Of a stretch of DNA of 64,000 bases, positions 24,877-33,574 are shown piece by piece. The DNA is from Micromonospora_G sp040676775 (GTDB lineage Bacteria > Actinomycetota > Actinomycetes > Mycobacteriales > Micromonosporaceae), in contig NZ_JBFAPP010000018.1 in the NCBI RefSeq assembly GCF_040676775.1, positions 106,046 to 170,045 on the forward strand. Reading direction: 5' to 3'. A model generated the notes under the pieces. It did no database searches. It was not told where the DNA came from and saw nothing but the letters and a program-made list of their open reading frames with translations. A program made the position numbers and the translations under genes. Within the stretch, counting starts at the first letter, position 1. Each line of letters starts with the position of its first letter.

Positions 24877-26297
24877 GGGGTTGTTCCTTCCTCGGCGACG
24901 GTGCCCAGTGGCACCGGCATGGCTATGTGACGGTTGGCGAAGGTGTCGAGCGGCTGCGGCCGCCCGCTGACCTGGCCCAGCAGGCAGGCTGCGGCCCGCC
25001 CGCACATCCGACCCTGGCAGCGGCCCATCCCGATCCGGGTGACCAGCTTGAGTGCCCGCAGGTCGTCGATGCCGTACGCGGTGATGTCGGAGCGGGTACG
25101 GCCGACGGTCACCTCCTCGCAGCGGCAGAGCACGGTGTCCTTCCGCAGCCAGTGGGTCCAGCCATCCGGCACCGGGTAGACCTTGTGCAGTGCGGTGGCG
25201 AACCGGCGCTGCCGGGCGATCCGGCGGCGCAGTGGTCCGGCGGCGCGTCCGAACGCGGTGGTGTCGAGCCGGCCGATCCGGTGCAGCACCGCCAACCCGG
25301 CCAGGGTGCCCTCGTACCGGGCCAGGTCGGCGCCGCCCACTCCGGTCGCCTCACCGGCGACGAAGACCCCCGGTACGGTGCTCGCCTGGCTGTCGTCGAC
25401 GCTGACGACGAGGCTGCCGTCGGCCGGGTCGTGGTGGGTGGCGCAGCCGAGCGCGACGGCCAGTTCGACCGACGGGGTGAAGCCGTGGCCGACGCAGACG
25501 GCGTCGACCGCGACCGCACGGGTCACCGCTGCGGGGCGCCACCCGGCGTCCACCCGGCGCAGGGTGGCCCGCAGCCGGTCGCCGTACGGTTCGACCATGG
25601 TCACGGCCTCGCCGGACCAGATCGGGATCCGGCGTCGACGCAGCGAGCCCAGGTAGCGAACCGCTTCGCCGACCTTGCCGGGTGTGCCGGCGATGGCGCC
25701 GAGGTGCCGCCCCCAGCGGCTGGTACGGGACGCCTCGACCACCCCGACGACCTCGGCTCCGGCGGCGGCGAGCCCGTCCGCGACGGTGAGCAGGAACGGC
25801 CCGGTCCCGGCGACCAGCACCCGCCGGCCGACCAGCACGCCCTGCCCCTTGGCCAGGGACTGGGCGGCACCGGCGGTGACCACACCGGGCAGGTCCCAGC
25901 CGGGGAACGGCACCACCCGGTCGTGCCCGCCCGGGGCGAGCACCAGCGCGGACGGGTGCAGCGTGACCGGCCCGGTCGGCCCGAGCAGGCGCAGGGTGAA
26001 GCCGGGGCCGCCCCGGTTGTCGAGGTGCGGGATCGCTTCGGTGGTGGCCTGCCAGACCTGGTGTCCGGTCAGGAAGGTGATCCGGGGATGGTTCCGGGTG
26101 CGGTCCAGCAGCCGGTTTGCGGCGGCGCTGTGCCGGGCGGGCGGCAGCCCGGCGACGGCGGGCTGGCGCAGGTACTGGCCGCCGGGCAGGGCGCCGAGGT
26201 CCACCACGGTCACCCCGGCACCGCCGTCGGCGGCGGCGAGCGCGGCGGCCAGCCCGGCCGGTCCGGCGCCGACGACCACGATCTGCGGGTCAGCCAT
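24873..26297 (-). CDS. D-hydroxyproline dehydrogenase, FAD/NAD(P)-type subunit with [2Fe-2S] domain
   Basis: 474 aa. N-terminal FAD-binding VVGAGPAGLAAAL, a second dinucleotide site at GRRVLVAGTGPF, and a C-terminal BFD-like iron-sulfur domain with four cysteines in the spacing CxC-x33-CxxxxC (391, 393, 427, 432). It is like HcnB and the alpha subunits of opine and heteromeric hydroxyproline dehydrogenases. It should pass electrons from the DAO-like subunit to an acceptor, with the small [2Fe-2S] protein encoded just upstream. It overlaps that gene by 8 bases and the downstream deaminase by 4. Confidence 0.85.
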   Translation of the reverse strand: MADPQIVVVGAGPAGLAAALAAADGGAGVTVVDLGALPGGQYLRQPAVAGLPPARHSAAANRLLDRTRNHPRITFLTGHQVWQATTEAIPHLDNRGGPGFTLRLLGPTGPVTLHPSALVLAPGGHDRVVPFPGWDLPGVVTAGAAQSLAKGQGVLVGRRVLVAGTGPFLLTVADGLAAAGAEVVGVVEASRTSRWGRHLGAIAGTPGKVGEAVRYLGSLRRRRIPIWSGEAVTMVEPYGDRLRATLRRVDAGWRPAAVTRAVAVDAVCVGHGFTPSVELAVALGCATHHDPADGSLVVSVDDSQASTVPGVFVAGEATGVGGADLARYEGTLAGLAVLHRIGRLDTTAFGRAAGPLRRRIARQRRFATALHKVYPVPDGWTHWLRKDTVLCRCEEVTVGRTRSDITAYGIDDLRALKLVTRIGMGRCQGRMCGRAAACLLGQVSGRPQPLDTFANRHIAMPVPLGTVAEEGTTP

Positions 26298-26643
26298 GGT
26301 CGCTCCCGGTCACGATCGCGGCGCTGGTTTCGATGACGGCGCCGGTCTCGATCACGGCGCTGGTTTCGATCACGGCGCCGGTCTCGATCACGTCGCCGGG
26401 GGCGACGGGGCACAGGCAGGAGCGGATGCCGGGCTCGCCGTTGCAGACCACCAGGCAGTCGAAGCACGTCCCGATGCCGCAGAAGACACCGCGTGGGCGG
26501 CCTTCGATCCGGGTCCGTCGGGTGGCCAGCCGGCCGCCGCCGAGCAGCACCGCCGCGACGGTCTGCCCCGGACGGACCGGGACCCGTACGCCGTCCACGG
26601 TTATCTCGAACCCGGTGGCGGGCGGGTCGTCAGGCGGCGACAT
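26290..26643 (-). CDS. D-hydroxyproline dehydrogenase, small [2Fe-2S] subunit
   Basis: 117 aa. Plant-ferredoxin-like cluster loop with Cys55, Cys60, Cys63 and Cys76 in FCGIGTCFDC and SCLC, as in HcnA-like subunits. The ATG at 26643 starts the protein 14 bases inside the end of the upstream DAO-like gene; the stop overlaps the next gene by 8. Unusually, the C-terminal tail (residues 85-114) is a hexapeptide repeat, VIETGA/VIETSA alternating four times, encoded by a DNA tandem repeat at 26313-26384. Family members normally stop shortly after the last cysteine, so the tail is an added extension. Confidence 0.85.
   Translation of the reverse strand: MSPPDDPPATGFEITVDGVRVPVRPGQTVAAVLLGGGRLATRRTRIEGRPRGVFCGIGTCFDCLVVCNGEPGIRSCLCPVAPGDVIETGAVIETSAVIETGAVIETSAAIVTGSDHG
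26313..26400. repeat. 18-bp in-frame tandem repeat in the [2Fe-2S] subunit gene
   Basis: Four full units begin at 26313, 26331, 26349 and 26367, with a partial fifth to 26400. They alternate CGATCRCGGCGCTGGTTT and CGATSACGGCGCCGGTCT, so the larger period is 36 bp. Each unit is six codons and keeps the frame. Confidence 0.9.
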
Positions 26644-27814
26644 CCGCGACCACCTCCTCGCCCGAGGCGAACCGGGTCGGGCTGAACGGGCCGAGGTCCA
26701 ACTCCGGTTGTTCACCGGAGACGACCTGGGCGACCAACTCACCGGTTGCCGGGGCCAGGCCGATTCCGGCGCCCTCGTGACCGTGCGCGTGCACCAGGCC
26801 GGGGGCTCGCGGATCGGCTCCGATCACCGGCAGGTGGTCCGGCGAGAACGGGCGGAAACCGTGGTAGAGCCGCATGATCCGGATCCGGGCCAGCACCGGG
26901 AAGAGCGACACCGCGCCGTACGCGAGCCGGCGGATCGCCTCCGGGTTGGGGGTCGGGTCGAAGCCGACCAGTTCCCGGGTGGCGCCGATCAGGATCGTGC
27001 CGCTCGGGGTCCCCTCGACCACCGCGGACGACTGGAGGTCGGAGTCACCGCTGGCCACGTTGTCGAGGTAGTCGGCGGCGTAGACCTTGTGCCGTACCAG
27101 GGGTGGGGCCGGTTCGGTGACCAGGATGAAGCCGCGTCTGGGGGTCACCGGCACGGCCGCACCGGCGAAACCGGCGATCTGGCCGGCCCAGGCACCGGCC
27201 GCGTTGACCACCTGCCCGGCGCCGACCACACCGGCGGCCGTCACCACTCCGGTCACCCGGCCGGTGCTGTCCCGCCGCAACGCGGTGACCTCGGTACGCA
27301 GCCGCACGCGGGCGCCCGCGTCCCGGGCCGCGGCGAGCAGCACAACCGCCGCCCGTGCCGGCATGAGCTGCATGTCCTGCGGGTAGAAGACGCCACCGGC
27401 GAGCCCTTCGGTGATCTCGGGCTCCAACTCCCGCAGCCGGTCGGCGCCGACCGGTTCGACGGTGACACCATCGGCCGCCTGCCCGGCCGCGAAGTCGGTC
27501 AGCGCCGCCAGCCCGGTGTCCGTACGGGTGACCATGAGGCCGCCCTTGCGTTCCAGTTCGAAGTCGCCGTACCGGTCGGACAGTTCGGCGTCGAGGTCCT
27601 GCCAGAGCCGGTTGCTGAGCAGCGCCAACGCCAGTTCGGGGCCGGGCGACTTGTCGGAGATCAGCAGGTTGCCCTCGCCCGAGCCGGTGGCCCCGCTGAC
27701 CAGGCCGCCGCGTTCGAGCACCGCCACCGACAGGCCCCGCCGGGCGCAGGCGTACGCGCAGGCGGCACCGACTATGCCGGCGCCGATCACCACCACGTCG
27801 TACCCGTCGGGCAT
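26630..27814 (-). CDS. D-hydroxyproline dehydrogenase, DAO-like FAD catalytic subunit
   Basis: 394 aa. Rossmann FAD site YDVVVIGAGIVGAACAYACA at the start, then the D-amino-acid-oxidase fold with GSGEGNLLISDK, VNAAGAWAG and a C-terminal GHEGAGIGLAPATGELVA. It is the catalytic subunit that oxidises cis-4-hydroxy-D-proline to 1-pyrroline-4-hydroxy-2-carboxylate in heteromeric dehydrogenases; sarcosine- or glycine-oxidase-like activity is the alternative. ATG 27814 follows GGAGGAGACGAG. It is the first gene of the operon. The 278-base gap upstream, shared with the PucR-type gene, carries the repeats at 27908-27950. Confidence 0.85.
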   Translation of the reverse strand: MPDGYDVVVIGAGIVGAACAYACARRGLSVAVLERGGLVSGATGSGEGNLLISDKSPGPELALALLSNRLWQDLDAELSDRYGDFELERKGGLMVTRTDTGLAALTDFAAGQAADGVTVEPVGADRLRELEPEITEGLAGGVFYPQDMQLMPARAAVVLLAAARDAGARVRLRTEVTALRRDSTGRVTGVVTAAGVVGAGQVVNAAGAWAGQIAGFAGAAVPVTPRRGFILVTEPAPPLVRHKVYAADYLDNVASGDSDLQSSAVVEGTPSGTILIGATRELVGFDPTPNPEAIRRLAYGAVSLFPVLARIRIMRLYHGFRPFSPDHLPVIGADPRAPGLVHAHGHEGAGIGLAPATGELVAQVVSGEQPELDLGPFSPTRFASGEEVVADVAA

Positions 27815-27907
27815 CTCGTCTCCTCCCCCGCGCTTCGGGGCAACCGTAAGGACGACGGTTACGGCCAGTCTTCGGACAGTTGCCGAAACAGCGGGGTGCC
27901 CGGCAGT

Positions 27908-27950
27908 GACTTCTGTCGGTAGTTCGCCCCGACTTCTGCCGGTAGTCGGG
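27908..27950. promoter_or_regulatory. operator candidate between hydroxyproline operon and PucR-type regulator
   Basis: GACTTCTGTCGGTAGT (27908-27923) recurs as GACTTCTGCCGGTAGT (27931-27946), one mismatch in 16 and a 23-base period, near two helical turns. The second copy also sits inside a 7-bp inverted repeat, CCCGACT (27928-27934) and AGTCGGG (27944-27950). The position midway between the divergent starts suits the binding site of the PucR-family protein. Confidence 0.5.
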
Positions 27951-28092
27951 ACCGTTTTCGGTCTGGACTTGGTAACGAGCCCTTGCGCTCGGACCAATAT
28001 CAACGCGAAGGTAGGGCCTGGCGGTCCAACGGCTCCGGTCGGATTCCCGGGGCACCTGCCCCATTGGCAACCAGGGACGACCAGGGGATGAC

Positions 28093-29325
28093 ATGCAGGC
28101 TGAGCTGCAACGCATCGTCGATGCCGTCGCCGCCCGCGTCGGTCGGCCGGCGCTCATCGAAGACCGGCGCCAACGCGTCGTCGTCTACAGCGAACACACC
28201 GGGGTGCTGGACAACGTCCGGCGGGCCTCGATCCTGCGCAGGCACACCACGCCCGAGGTGATCGCCTGGTTCCGCAACGTCGGCATCATGAAGGCCCGTG
28301 AACCGGTACGCACCGAGGCGTGCGAGGAACTCGACCTGCTGCCCCGGGTCTGCGTACCGATCCGCCACGACGACCTGCTGCTCGGTTTCGTCTGGTTCAT
28401 CGACGACGACGGTGGCATGACCGACGCCGACATCGAGACCGCGAACAGTGTGATGGCCGACCTGGCGCTCGCGCTGTACCGGGAGAACCTGCTCGGCGAA
28501 CTGGCCTCGCAACGGGAGACCGAGGCGGCCCGGACGCTGCTGGTGGAGAGTGTGGAGGCCCGCCGGCACGCGGTCCGTACGCTGCTCGAAGAGGGTGTGA
28601 TCGCCGGTGACGGCGCGGCCACCGGGCTGGTCGCGCAGCTCGTCGTACCGCGCGGGCAGGTGCCGGACGAGGTGGCCCGGATCGCCCTGGAACAGGCGCT
28701 GGTCACCACCCGCCGCTGGCTCGGCACCCGCGAGGCGCTGCACCTGGTCCGGCACGACCACGGAGTGCTGCTGCTCTGCGGCGGCCGGGTCGCCGGTCGA
28801 CCCGCTCCGGAGGCGGTGGCCCGGCACCTGGACGAGGCACTACAGCACGCCACCCGGGGGCTCGGCTCGGTCGTCCGTACGGTGATCGGCATCGGTGGGT
28901 CCCGGGCCGGCCTGGTCGACGCCGTCGGCTCGTACGAGGAGGCGGCGCAGGCGGCCCGGGTCGGTGTCCAGCTACCCGCGCTCGGCCGGGTGGTGTCATG
29001 GGCGAGCCTGGGCATCTACCGGGTGCTGTCCCGGCTGGACGACCAGCACCTGGACGTGGCCGGGGTGCATCCCGGCCTGGAACGGTTGCTGCGCGACGAC
29101 GCCAACCACGTCCTGCTGGAGACGCTGGAGGCCTACCTGGACCTGGCCGGCAACGCGCACGCCACCGCCGAACAGCTCCGGCTGCACCGGACCACGCTCT
29201 ACTACCGGCTGCAACGGGTGGAACAGCTCGCCGAGACCGACCTCAAGGACGGCAACGAGCGGCTCTGTCTGCACCTGGCGTTGAAGCTGGGCCGGCTCAC
29301 CGGCAACTACCGCCCGCAACAGTAG
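28093..29325 (+). CDS. PucR/CdaR-family transcriptional regulator of hydroxyproline use
   Basis: 410 aa. The N-terminal half looks like a GAF-type sensor (LEIDRQRVVVYSEHTG-like region and VCVPIRHDDLLLGFVWFIDDD); the middle is a GGDEF-like degenerate domain; the C-terminus is the PucR helix-turn-helix with TAEQLRLHRTTLYYRLQRVE. Regulators of this family usually activate catabolic operons in response to the substrate or an early intermediate. It is divergent from the hydroxyproline operon and 14 bases ahead of the M24 peptidase gene, so it probably controls both and itself. The ligand, likely a hydroxyproline isomer, is inferred. Confidence 0.85.
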   Translation: MQAELQRIVDAVAARVGRPALIEDRRQRVVVYSEHTGVLDNVRRASILRRHTTPEVIAWFRNVGIMKAREPVRTEACEELDLLPRVCVPIRHDDLLLGFVWFIDDDGGMTDADIETANSVMADLALALYRENLLGELASQRETEAARTLLVESVEARRHAVRTLLEEGVIAGDGAATGLVAQLVVPRGQVPDEVARIALEQALVTTRRWLGTREALHLVRHDHGVLLLCGGRVAGRPAPEAVARHLDEALQHATRGLGSVVRTVIGIGGSRAGLVDAVGSYEEAAQAARVGVQLPALGRVVSWASLGIYRVLSRLDDQHLDVAGVHPGLERLLRDDANHVLLETLEAYLDLAGNAHATAEQLRLHRTTLYYRLQRVEQLAETDLKDGNERLCLHLALKLGRLTGNYRPQQ

Positions 29326-29339
29326 GGAGTGACCACCCC

Positions 29340-30752
29340 ATGTCCGAGACGCTCGACACCGGCAGCCACGATCTCGCCATTCCCGCCGCCCTGGCCGAGT
29401 TCATGGGAACCGGGTGGAGCGAGCCGGACGCGCCGGCCGAGGTCCACCCGGAGGTGGCCGCCTGGGCCGCGAAACGCCGGGCCCGGCTGGCCGGCATGTT
29501 CCCGGGCGAGCACCTGGTGGTGCCGGCCGGAGCCGCGCCGGTACGCAGCAACGACCAGTTCTACCGGTTCCGTCCCGGCGCCGACTACACCTGGTTGACC
29601 GGGGACGGGAACCGGGGCGGGACGCTGGTGCTGGACCCGGACGGTGAGGCGACCCTGTACACCGACGAGCCGCCGACGTTGGGCAGCACGGCGTACTGGG
29701 CCGACCGGACGACCGGGGTGGTGTGGAACGGCGCCCGTGCCGACCTGGCCACCCTGGGCCGGGCCCTGGACCTGCGCTGCCGCCCCCTGGCCGAACTGCC
29801 GGCCGCGCTGCGTACGACCCGGCGGGCGCGGCTGCTGCGGGGCATCGACCCGCATCTGGACGCCCTGGTCCCGGTCACCGATCCGGCCGGCGACAACGAC
29901 CTGGCGGTGGCCCTGGCCGACCTGCGACTGATCAAGGACGAGTGGGAGGTCGCCCAGCTCCAGCACGCCGTGGACGTCACCGCCCGCGGTTTCGAAGACG
30001 TCGTACGGGCGTTGCCGCAGGCCACCGGCCCCGGCGGCGAACGGTGGCTGGAGGGGACCTTCTGGCGGCGGGCGCGGACCGAGGGCGAGGAGGTCGGGTA
30101 CCACTCGATCGTCGCCGCCGGTGCGCACGCGGCCACCCTGCACTGGAAGGACAACACCGGCCCGGTGCAGCCCGGCCAGTTGCTGCTGCTCGACGCCGGG
30201 GTGGAGGTCGGCACCCGCTACACCGCCGACATCACCCGGGTGCTGCCGGTCAGCGGCCGGTTCACCCCGGTCCAGCACGACGTCTACGAACTCGTACGCG
30301 CCGCGAACGACGCGGCCATCGACGCCCTGCGTCCCGGTGCCGCGTTCCGCGACTACCACTGGGCGGCGATGGCGGTGCTCGCCACCGGGCTGGTCGACCT
30401 GGGCCTGCTGCGCTGTTCGCTGGACGAGGCGCTGGACCCGCAGCGGCAGCTCTACCGCCGGTGGACGCTCTGCGGTTCCGGGCACATGCTCGGCCTGGAC
30501 GTGCACGACTGCGCCCGAGCCACCCCCGGCCGGTACGCCGACGGCGAGTTGCAGGCGGGCATGACGCTGACCGTCGAGCCGGGCTTGTACTTCCAGCCGA
30601 ACGACGAACTGGTCCCCCTGGAGCTGCGGGGCCTGGGCATGCGGATCGAGGAGGATCTGCTGATCACGACGACCGGCAGCCGGAACCTGTCGGCGGCACT
30701 GCCGCGCAGTGCCGCCGACGTGGAGTCCTGGATGGCCGCCCTGGCGGGGTGA
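29340..30752 (+). CDS. M24-family Xaa-Pro aminopeptidase / dipeptidase
   Basis: 470 aa, aminopeptidase-P fold. All five dinuclear metal ligands are present: Asp285 (LLLLDAGVE), Asp297 (TADITRV), His382 (GSGHMLGLDVHD), Glu413 (TVEPGLYF) and Glu437 (RIEEDLLI). The N-terminal domain (1-190) is the usual creatinase-like one. It frees residues N-terminal to proline or hydroxyproline in peptides and would feed the neighbouring operon. No signal peptide, so it acts inside the cell on imported peptides. ATG 29340 follows GGGAG; it lies 14 bases after the PucR-type gene and is co-transcribed with it. Confidence 0.9.
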   Translation: MSETLDTGSHDLAIPAALAEFMGTGWSEPDAPAEVHPEVAAWAAKRRARLAGMFPGEHLVVPAGAAPVRSNDQFYRFRPGADYTWLTGDGNRGGTLVLDPDGEATLYTDEPPTLGSTAYWADRTTGVVWNGARADLATLGRALDLRCRPLAELPAALRTTRRARLLRGIDPHLDALVPVTDPAGDNDLAVALADLRLIKDEWEVAQLQHAVDVTARGFEDVVRALPQATGPGGERWLEGTFWRRARTEGEEVGYHSIVAAGAHAATLHWKDNTGPVQPGQLLLLDAGVEVGTRYTADITRVLPVSGRFTPVQHDVYELVRAANDAAIDALRPGAAFRDYHWAAMAVLATGLVDLGLLRCSLDEALDPQRQLYRRWTLCGSGHMLGLDVHDCARATPGRYADGELQAGMTLTVEPGLYFQPNDELVPLELRGLGMRIEEDLLITTTGSRNLSAALPRSAADVESWMAALAG

Positions 30753-30764
30753 CCCCGGCCCCGG

Positions 30765-31319
30765 TCAGCCCTGCCGGCGCGCTTCCTCCAGCACGGCCAG
30801 GTAGCCGCCGGCCGCGATCTTCTTCGCCCGGTTGGTGTAGAAGTCGGGGTCTTCGGGCAGTGCGGTGGCGAGTCCGTCGACGTAGCGGTTGAACATGCAG
30901 AACGCGGCGGCGATCAGGACCGTGTCGTGGATCTCCTGGTCGGTGGCGTCCTCGGCCCGGGCCGCCTTGACCAGGTCGTCGGTGACCGCCCGTCCGGTCT
31001 TCTGTACGGCGGCGGCGATGCGCAGCAGGGCCCGCAGTTTGGCCGAGACGGGTGCGCCGTCGATGTCGGCGCGTACCTGCTCGACCAGTTCCATGCCCTC
31101 GTCGAGTTGCTCGGCGGCGTACGCGGCGTGCGCGGAGTAGCAGTAGGTGCACTCGTTGAGCGCGGACACGTACGCCGCGATCAGCTCGCGCTCGCCCCGG
31201 CTCAGCGTGCTCGGTCCGCAGAGCAGCACCTCGACCAGGCCGTTGAGCGGGAGGGCCGTCTCGGGGCGGAACCGGAACAGTCCCCGGATTCCCGGCTCGT
31301 GCAACGTCAAGTGCGGCAT
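30765..31319 (-). CDS. AhpD-like / carboxymuconolactone-decarboxylase-family peroxidase-related protein
   Basis: 184 aa, all-helical. The redox motif NECTYCYSAH gives Glu56, Cys57, Cys60 and His64, the ExxxCxxC-H arrangement of AhpD-type alkylhydroperoxidases. It probably reduces hydroperoxides through the vicinal cysteines, fed by an unknown thiol. It converges on the M24 peptidase gene with 12 bases between and lies alone on its strand. Not clearly linked to hydroxyproline. Confidence 0.85.
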   Translation of the reverse strand: MPHLTLHEPGIRGLFRFRPETALPLNGLVEVLLCGPSTLSRGERELIAAYVSALNECTYCYSAHAAYAAEQLDEGMELVEQVRADIDGAPVSAKLRALLRIAAAVQKTGRAVTDDLVKAARAEDATDQEIHDTVLIAAAFCMFNRYVDGLATALPEDPDFYTNRAKKIAAGGYLAVLEEARRQG

Positions 31320-31543
31320 CTGCGCTCCTTTTCCGACCCCGGCACACCGGGATCACGGCTCGGCTCGCCGACCAGGCTGGGTTATGGGCGTTCGCCCGTC
31401 AACAAAGCTGAAAGCCGACGAAATGGCGGCATGTCGGACGGTAACTTCGGGCACTCGGAGCATCCTGGCCGGAATCGACCGGCCGCCAGCGCACGAATGA
31501 AGATGCTCGAAGCCGCGCCGCGAGTGCGCCCCGCCGACCTCCG

Positions 31544-31549
31544 TAGCCT
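31544..31549 (+). promoter_or_regulatory. TANNNT -10 box, likely leaderless promoter
   Basis: TAGCCT ends 7 bases before GTG 31557. No ribosome site precedes any of the candidate starts, which supports a leaderless message. Confidence 0.35.
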
Positions 31550-31556
31550 TATGCAG

Positions 31557-32774
31557 GTGACAACAACGGTGCGGGAGCGGATCAGGGCGGTAGTCGTCGG
31601 CTCGGTGGACTATGAATCCGGGCTGGACGCGCTGACCGTCACGCCCCCGGCCGAGGTCGATCCGGCGCTCGTCGCCGTGGTGCACGAGGCGTGCGCGGGG
31701 CTGTGGCGGCGGGGGTGGCAGCCGGTCGAGCTGCACCGGGTGGTGGGCCGGCGGGGGCAGCCGACGCACACCCAACTGGTGACCGACGCGATCGCCGCGC
31801 ACCTGCGCCACGTCTCCCGCAAGCGCGTCGACGAGCGGTGGCTGGCGCAGGCGAACGCGCTCGAGGCACGGGTCTGGTGGCGCAGCGACGCCACGTACCT
31901 CGACGAGGTCGCCGTCCGGTGGCGATCGGACCGGGTGGCCGTACTCGATGCGGTGTTGACCCTGCTCACCATCCTGGCCGAGCTGCCGCCGATCGAGGTG
32001 CTCGTGCCGCCACCCGGAACCGCGCCGCAACCCGGTCGCCGGTCCGGCAGCGTCGGCGGCAGCGGGCGGATCGACGAGCGCCTGCTTGACCGGGTACGGG
32101 CACTGCTGGCCAAGGCCGAGTCGAGCACGTATCCGGCGGAGGCGGAGGCGTACACCGCCAAGGCCCAGGAGTTGATCACCCGGCACAGTCTCGACGAGGC
32201 GCTACTGCTGGCTCGGGCCGGTGACACCGCCGTGGTGCCGTACGCCCGCCGGATCGGCGTGGACCACCCGTACGAGGCAGAGAAGGCCTCCCTGCTCGAC
32301 GCCGTCGCGCGGGCCAACCGCTGCCACACGGTCTGGTCGCCGGAACTCGGTTTCAGCACGGTCTTCGGCTTCGACGCCGACATCGACGCGGTCGACCTGC
32401 TCTACACCTCGCTGCTGGTGCAGGCGCACCGGTCGATGGCGCGGGCCGAGCCGCCGGGTGGCAAGGCCGGCCGGGCCAGGCTCAAGGCGTTCCGCCAGTC
32501 GTTCCTGGTGGCGTTCGCGATCCGGATCGGTGAACGGCTGGCCGATGCGGCCAAGGCCGCCCTGACCGAGGCGACCCGCGACACCGACGAGATCGGCACC
32601 GCCGAACCGGTCAACCTGCTGCCGGTGCTCGCCGCCCGCGACGAGCAGGTACGCGAAACCATGCGGAAGGTGTTCCCGCAGACCGTCCGGGCCCGCGGCA
32701 GCAGGGTCGACAGCCGGGAGGGTTGGGAGTCCGGCCGGGAGGCCGCCGACCGCGCGACCCTGCCCACCCCGTAA
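31557..32774 (+). CDS. DUF2786 protein
   Basis: About 405 aa. Central DUF2786 segment with RVRALLAKAESSTYPAEAEA and YTAKAQELITRHSLDEALL, then a C-terminal region with FRQSFLVAFAIRIGERL. The family is widespread in actinomycetes, is not membrane-bound and has no known activity; some relatives occur with phage or metalloprotease-like genes. The start is uncertain: GTG 31557 fits a leaderless promoter, while ATG 31551 and ATG 31497 are in frame. Flanked by unrelated genes. Confidence 0.7.
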   Translation: MTTTVRERIRAVVVGSVDYESGLDALTVTPPAEVDPALVAVVHEACAGLWRRGWQPVELHRVVGRRGQPTHTQLVTDAIAAHLRHVSRKRVDERWLAQANALEARVWWRSDATYLDEVAVRWRSDRVAVLDAVLTLLTILAELPPIEVLVPPPGTAPQPGRRSGSVGGSGRIDERLLDRVRALLAKAESSTYPAEAEAYTAKAQELITRHSLDEALLLARAGDTAVVPYARRIGVDHPYEAEKASLLDAVARANRCHTVWSPELGFSTVFGFDADIDAVDLLYTSLLVQAHRSMARAEPPGGKAGRARLKAFRQSFLVAFAIRIGERLADAAKAALTEATRDTDEIGTAEPVNLLPVLAARDEQVRETMRKVFPQTVRARGSRVDSREGWESGREAADRATLPTP

Positions 32775-32797
32775 CCCGACAGCGCGCTTCGACGCGG

Positions 32798-33574
32798 TCA
32801 GCCACCGGCCGGGGTACGGGCGGGCCCGACGTCGACGAACCGGAACGTGCTCAGCAGCGGCGCGTCGCCCAACTCCTCCAGGATCAGCCCCTTGGTGGGC
32901 GAGAACTGGAGGAACGCGCCCTGGTTGCTGATCGCGTACACGCCCTTGCCGTGGGCGGTGATGGTGAACCGCTGAGCCGGGTTGTCAGGGTCGCAGAGAG
33001 CGCCCTCGACGGTCAGCGACCGGCCGGAGTTCGGGTTGTAGACCTGCCAGCAGGACGGCTCGTCGGCCGCCGGGTGGTTGTTCGCCCGGGGGTAGGACAG
33101 CACCTGGTAGAGGTCCCCGCCGAGCGGTTTCGGGACGAACCGCTGGCGACCGCTGTCGTCGTCGACCTCCATCAGCCCGTCGTCGAGCGCCACCGCGCCC
33201 TCGGACGCCTGCATTCGCACGATCGTGACCTCACGCGTACCCGACAGCAGGGGGTCGGCCGTACCCGCCGGGGTGGTCGGCGGCACGGACGATGGCGTCG
33301 GCGACGCGGTGGGCGACGTGGAGGGGCCGGCGGATGCGGGAGGGCCCGCGGGTGGACCGAGCTGCGGACCCGCGTTCGGCTGGCTCACCGCGATACCCGC
33401 GGTGAGCAGCCCCACCAGTACGACGCCGAGTGCCGCCGTGCCGGCGTACCTGCGTTTGCGGCGTTTGTCGCCGCGTTGCCGGACGTCGGCGGCGACGTTC
33501 GGGAGCCGGCCCGTACGCGCGGCGTGTGCGGCGAGCGAGCGCAGTGCATCGTCGAGGTGGTCGTCGGGCATCAT
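32798..33574 (-). CDS. membrane-anchored partner of the SigE-type sigma factor (anti-sigma candidate)
   Basis: 258 aa. A short basic cytoplasmic part (1-42), one membrane span (about 43-64), a Pro/Ser/Thr linker, and an extracytoplasmic domain of about 150 residues with two cysteines (PSCWQVYNP, ALCDPD). The N-terminus lacks an HxxxCxxC zinc motif, so it is not a ZAS-type anti-sigma factor. It overlaps the sigma gene by ATGA, the usual arrangement of sigma and membrane-tethered regulator. The outer domain is nearly repeated in the lipoprotein encoded at 34292-34969. Confidence 0.6.
   Translation of the reverse strand: MMPDDHLDDALRSLAAHAARTGRLPNVAADVRQRGDKRRKRRYAGTAALGVVLVGLLTAGIAVSQPNAGPQLGPPAGPPASAGPSTSPTASPTPSSVPPTTPAGTADPLLSGTREVTIVRMQASEGAVALDDGLMEVDDDSGRQRFVPKPLGGDLYQVLSYPRANNHPAADEPSCWQVYNPNSGRSLTVEGALCDPDNPAQRFTITAHGKGVYAISNQGAFLQFSPTKGLILEELGDAPLLSTFRFVDVGPARTPAGG

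Noticed and set aside
23971..25005. Longer start (25005) for the DHDPS-family gene
   Set aside because: It would add ~43 residues without family match and overlap the upstream gene deeply; GTG 24876 has a good ribosome site and the usual GTGA overlap.
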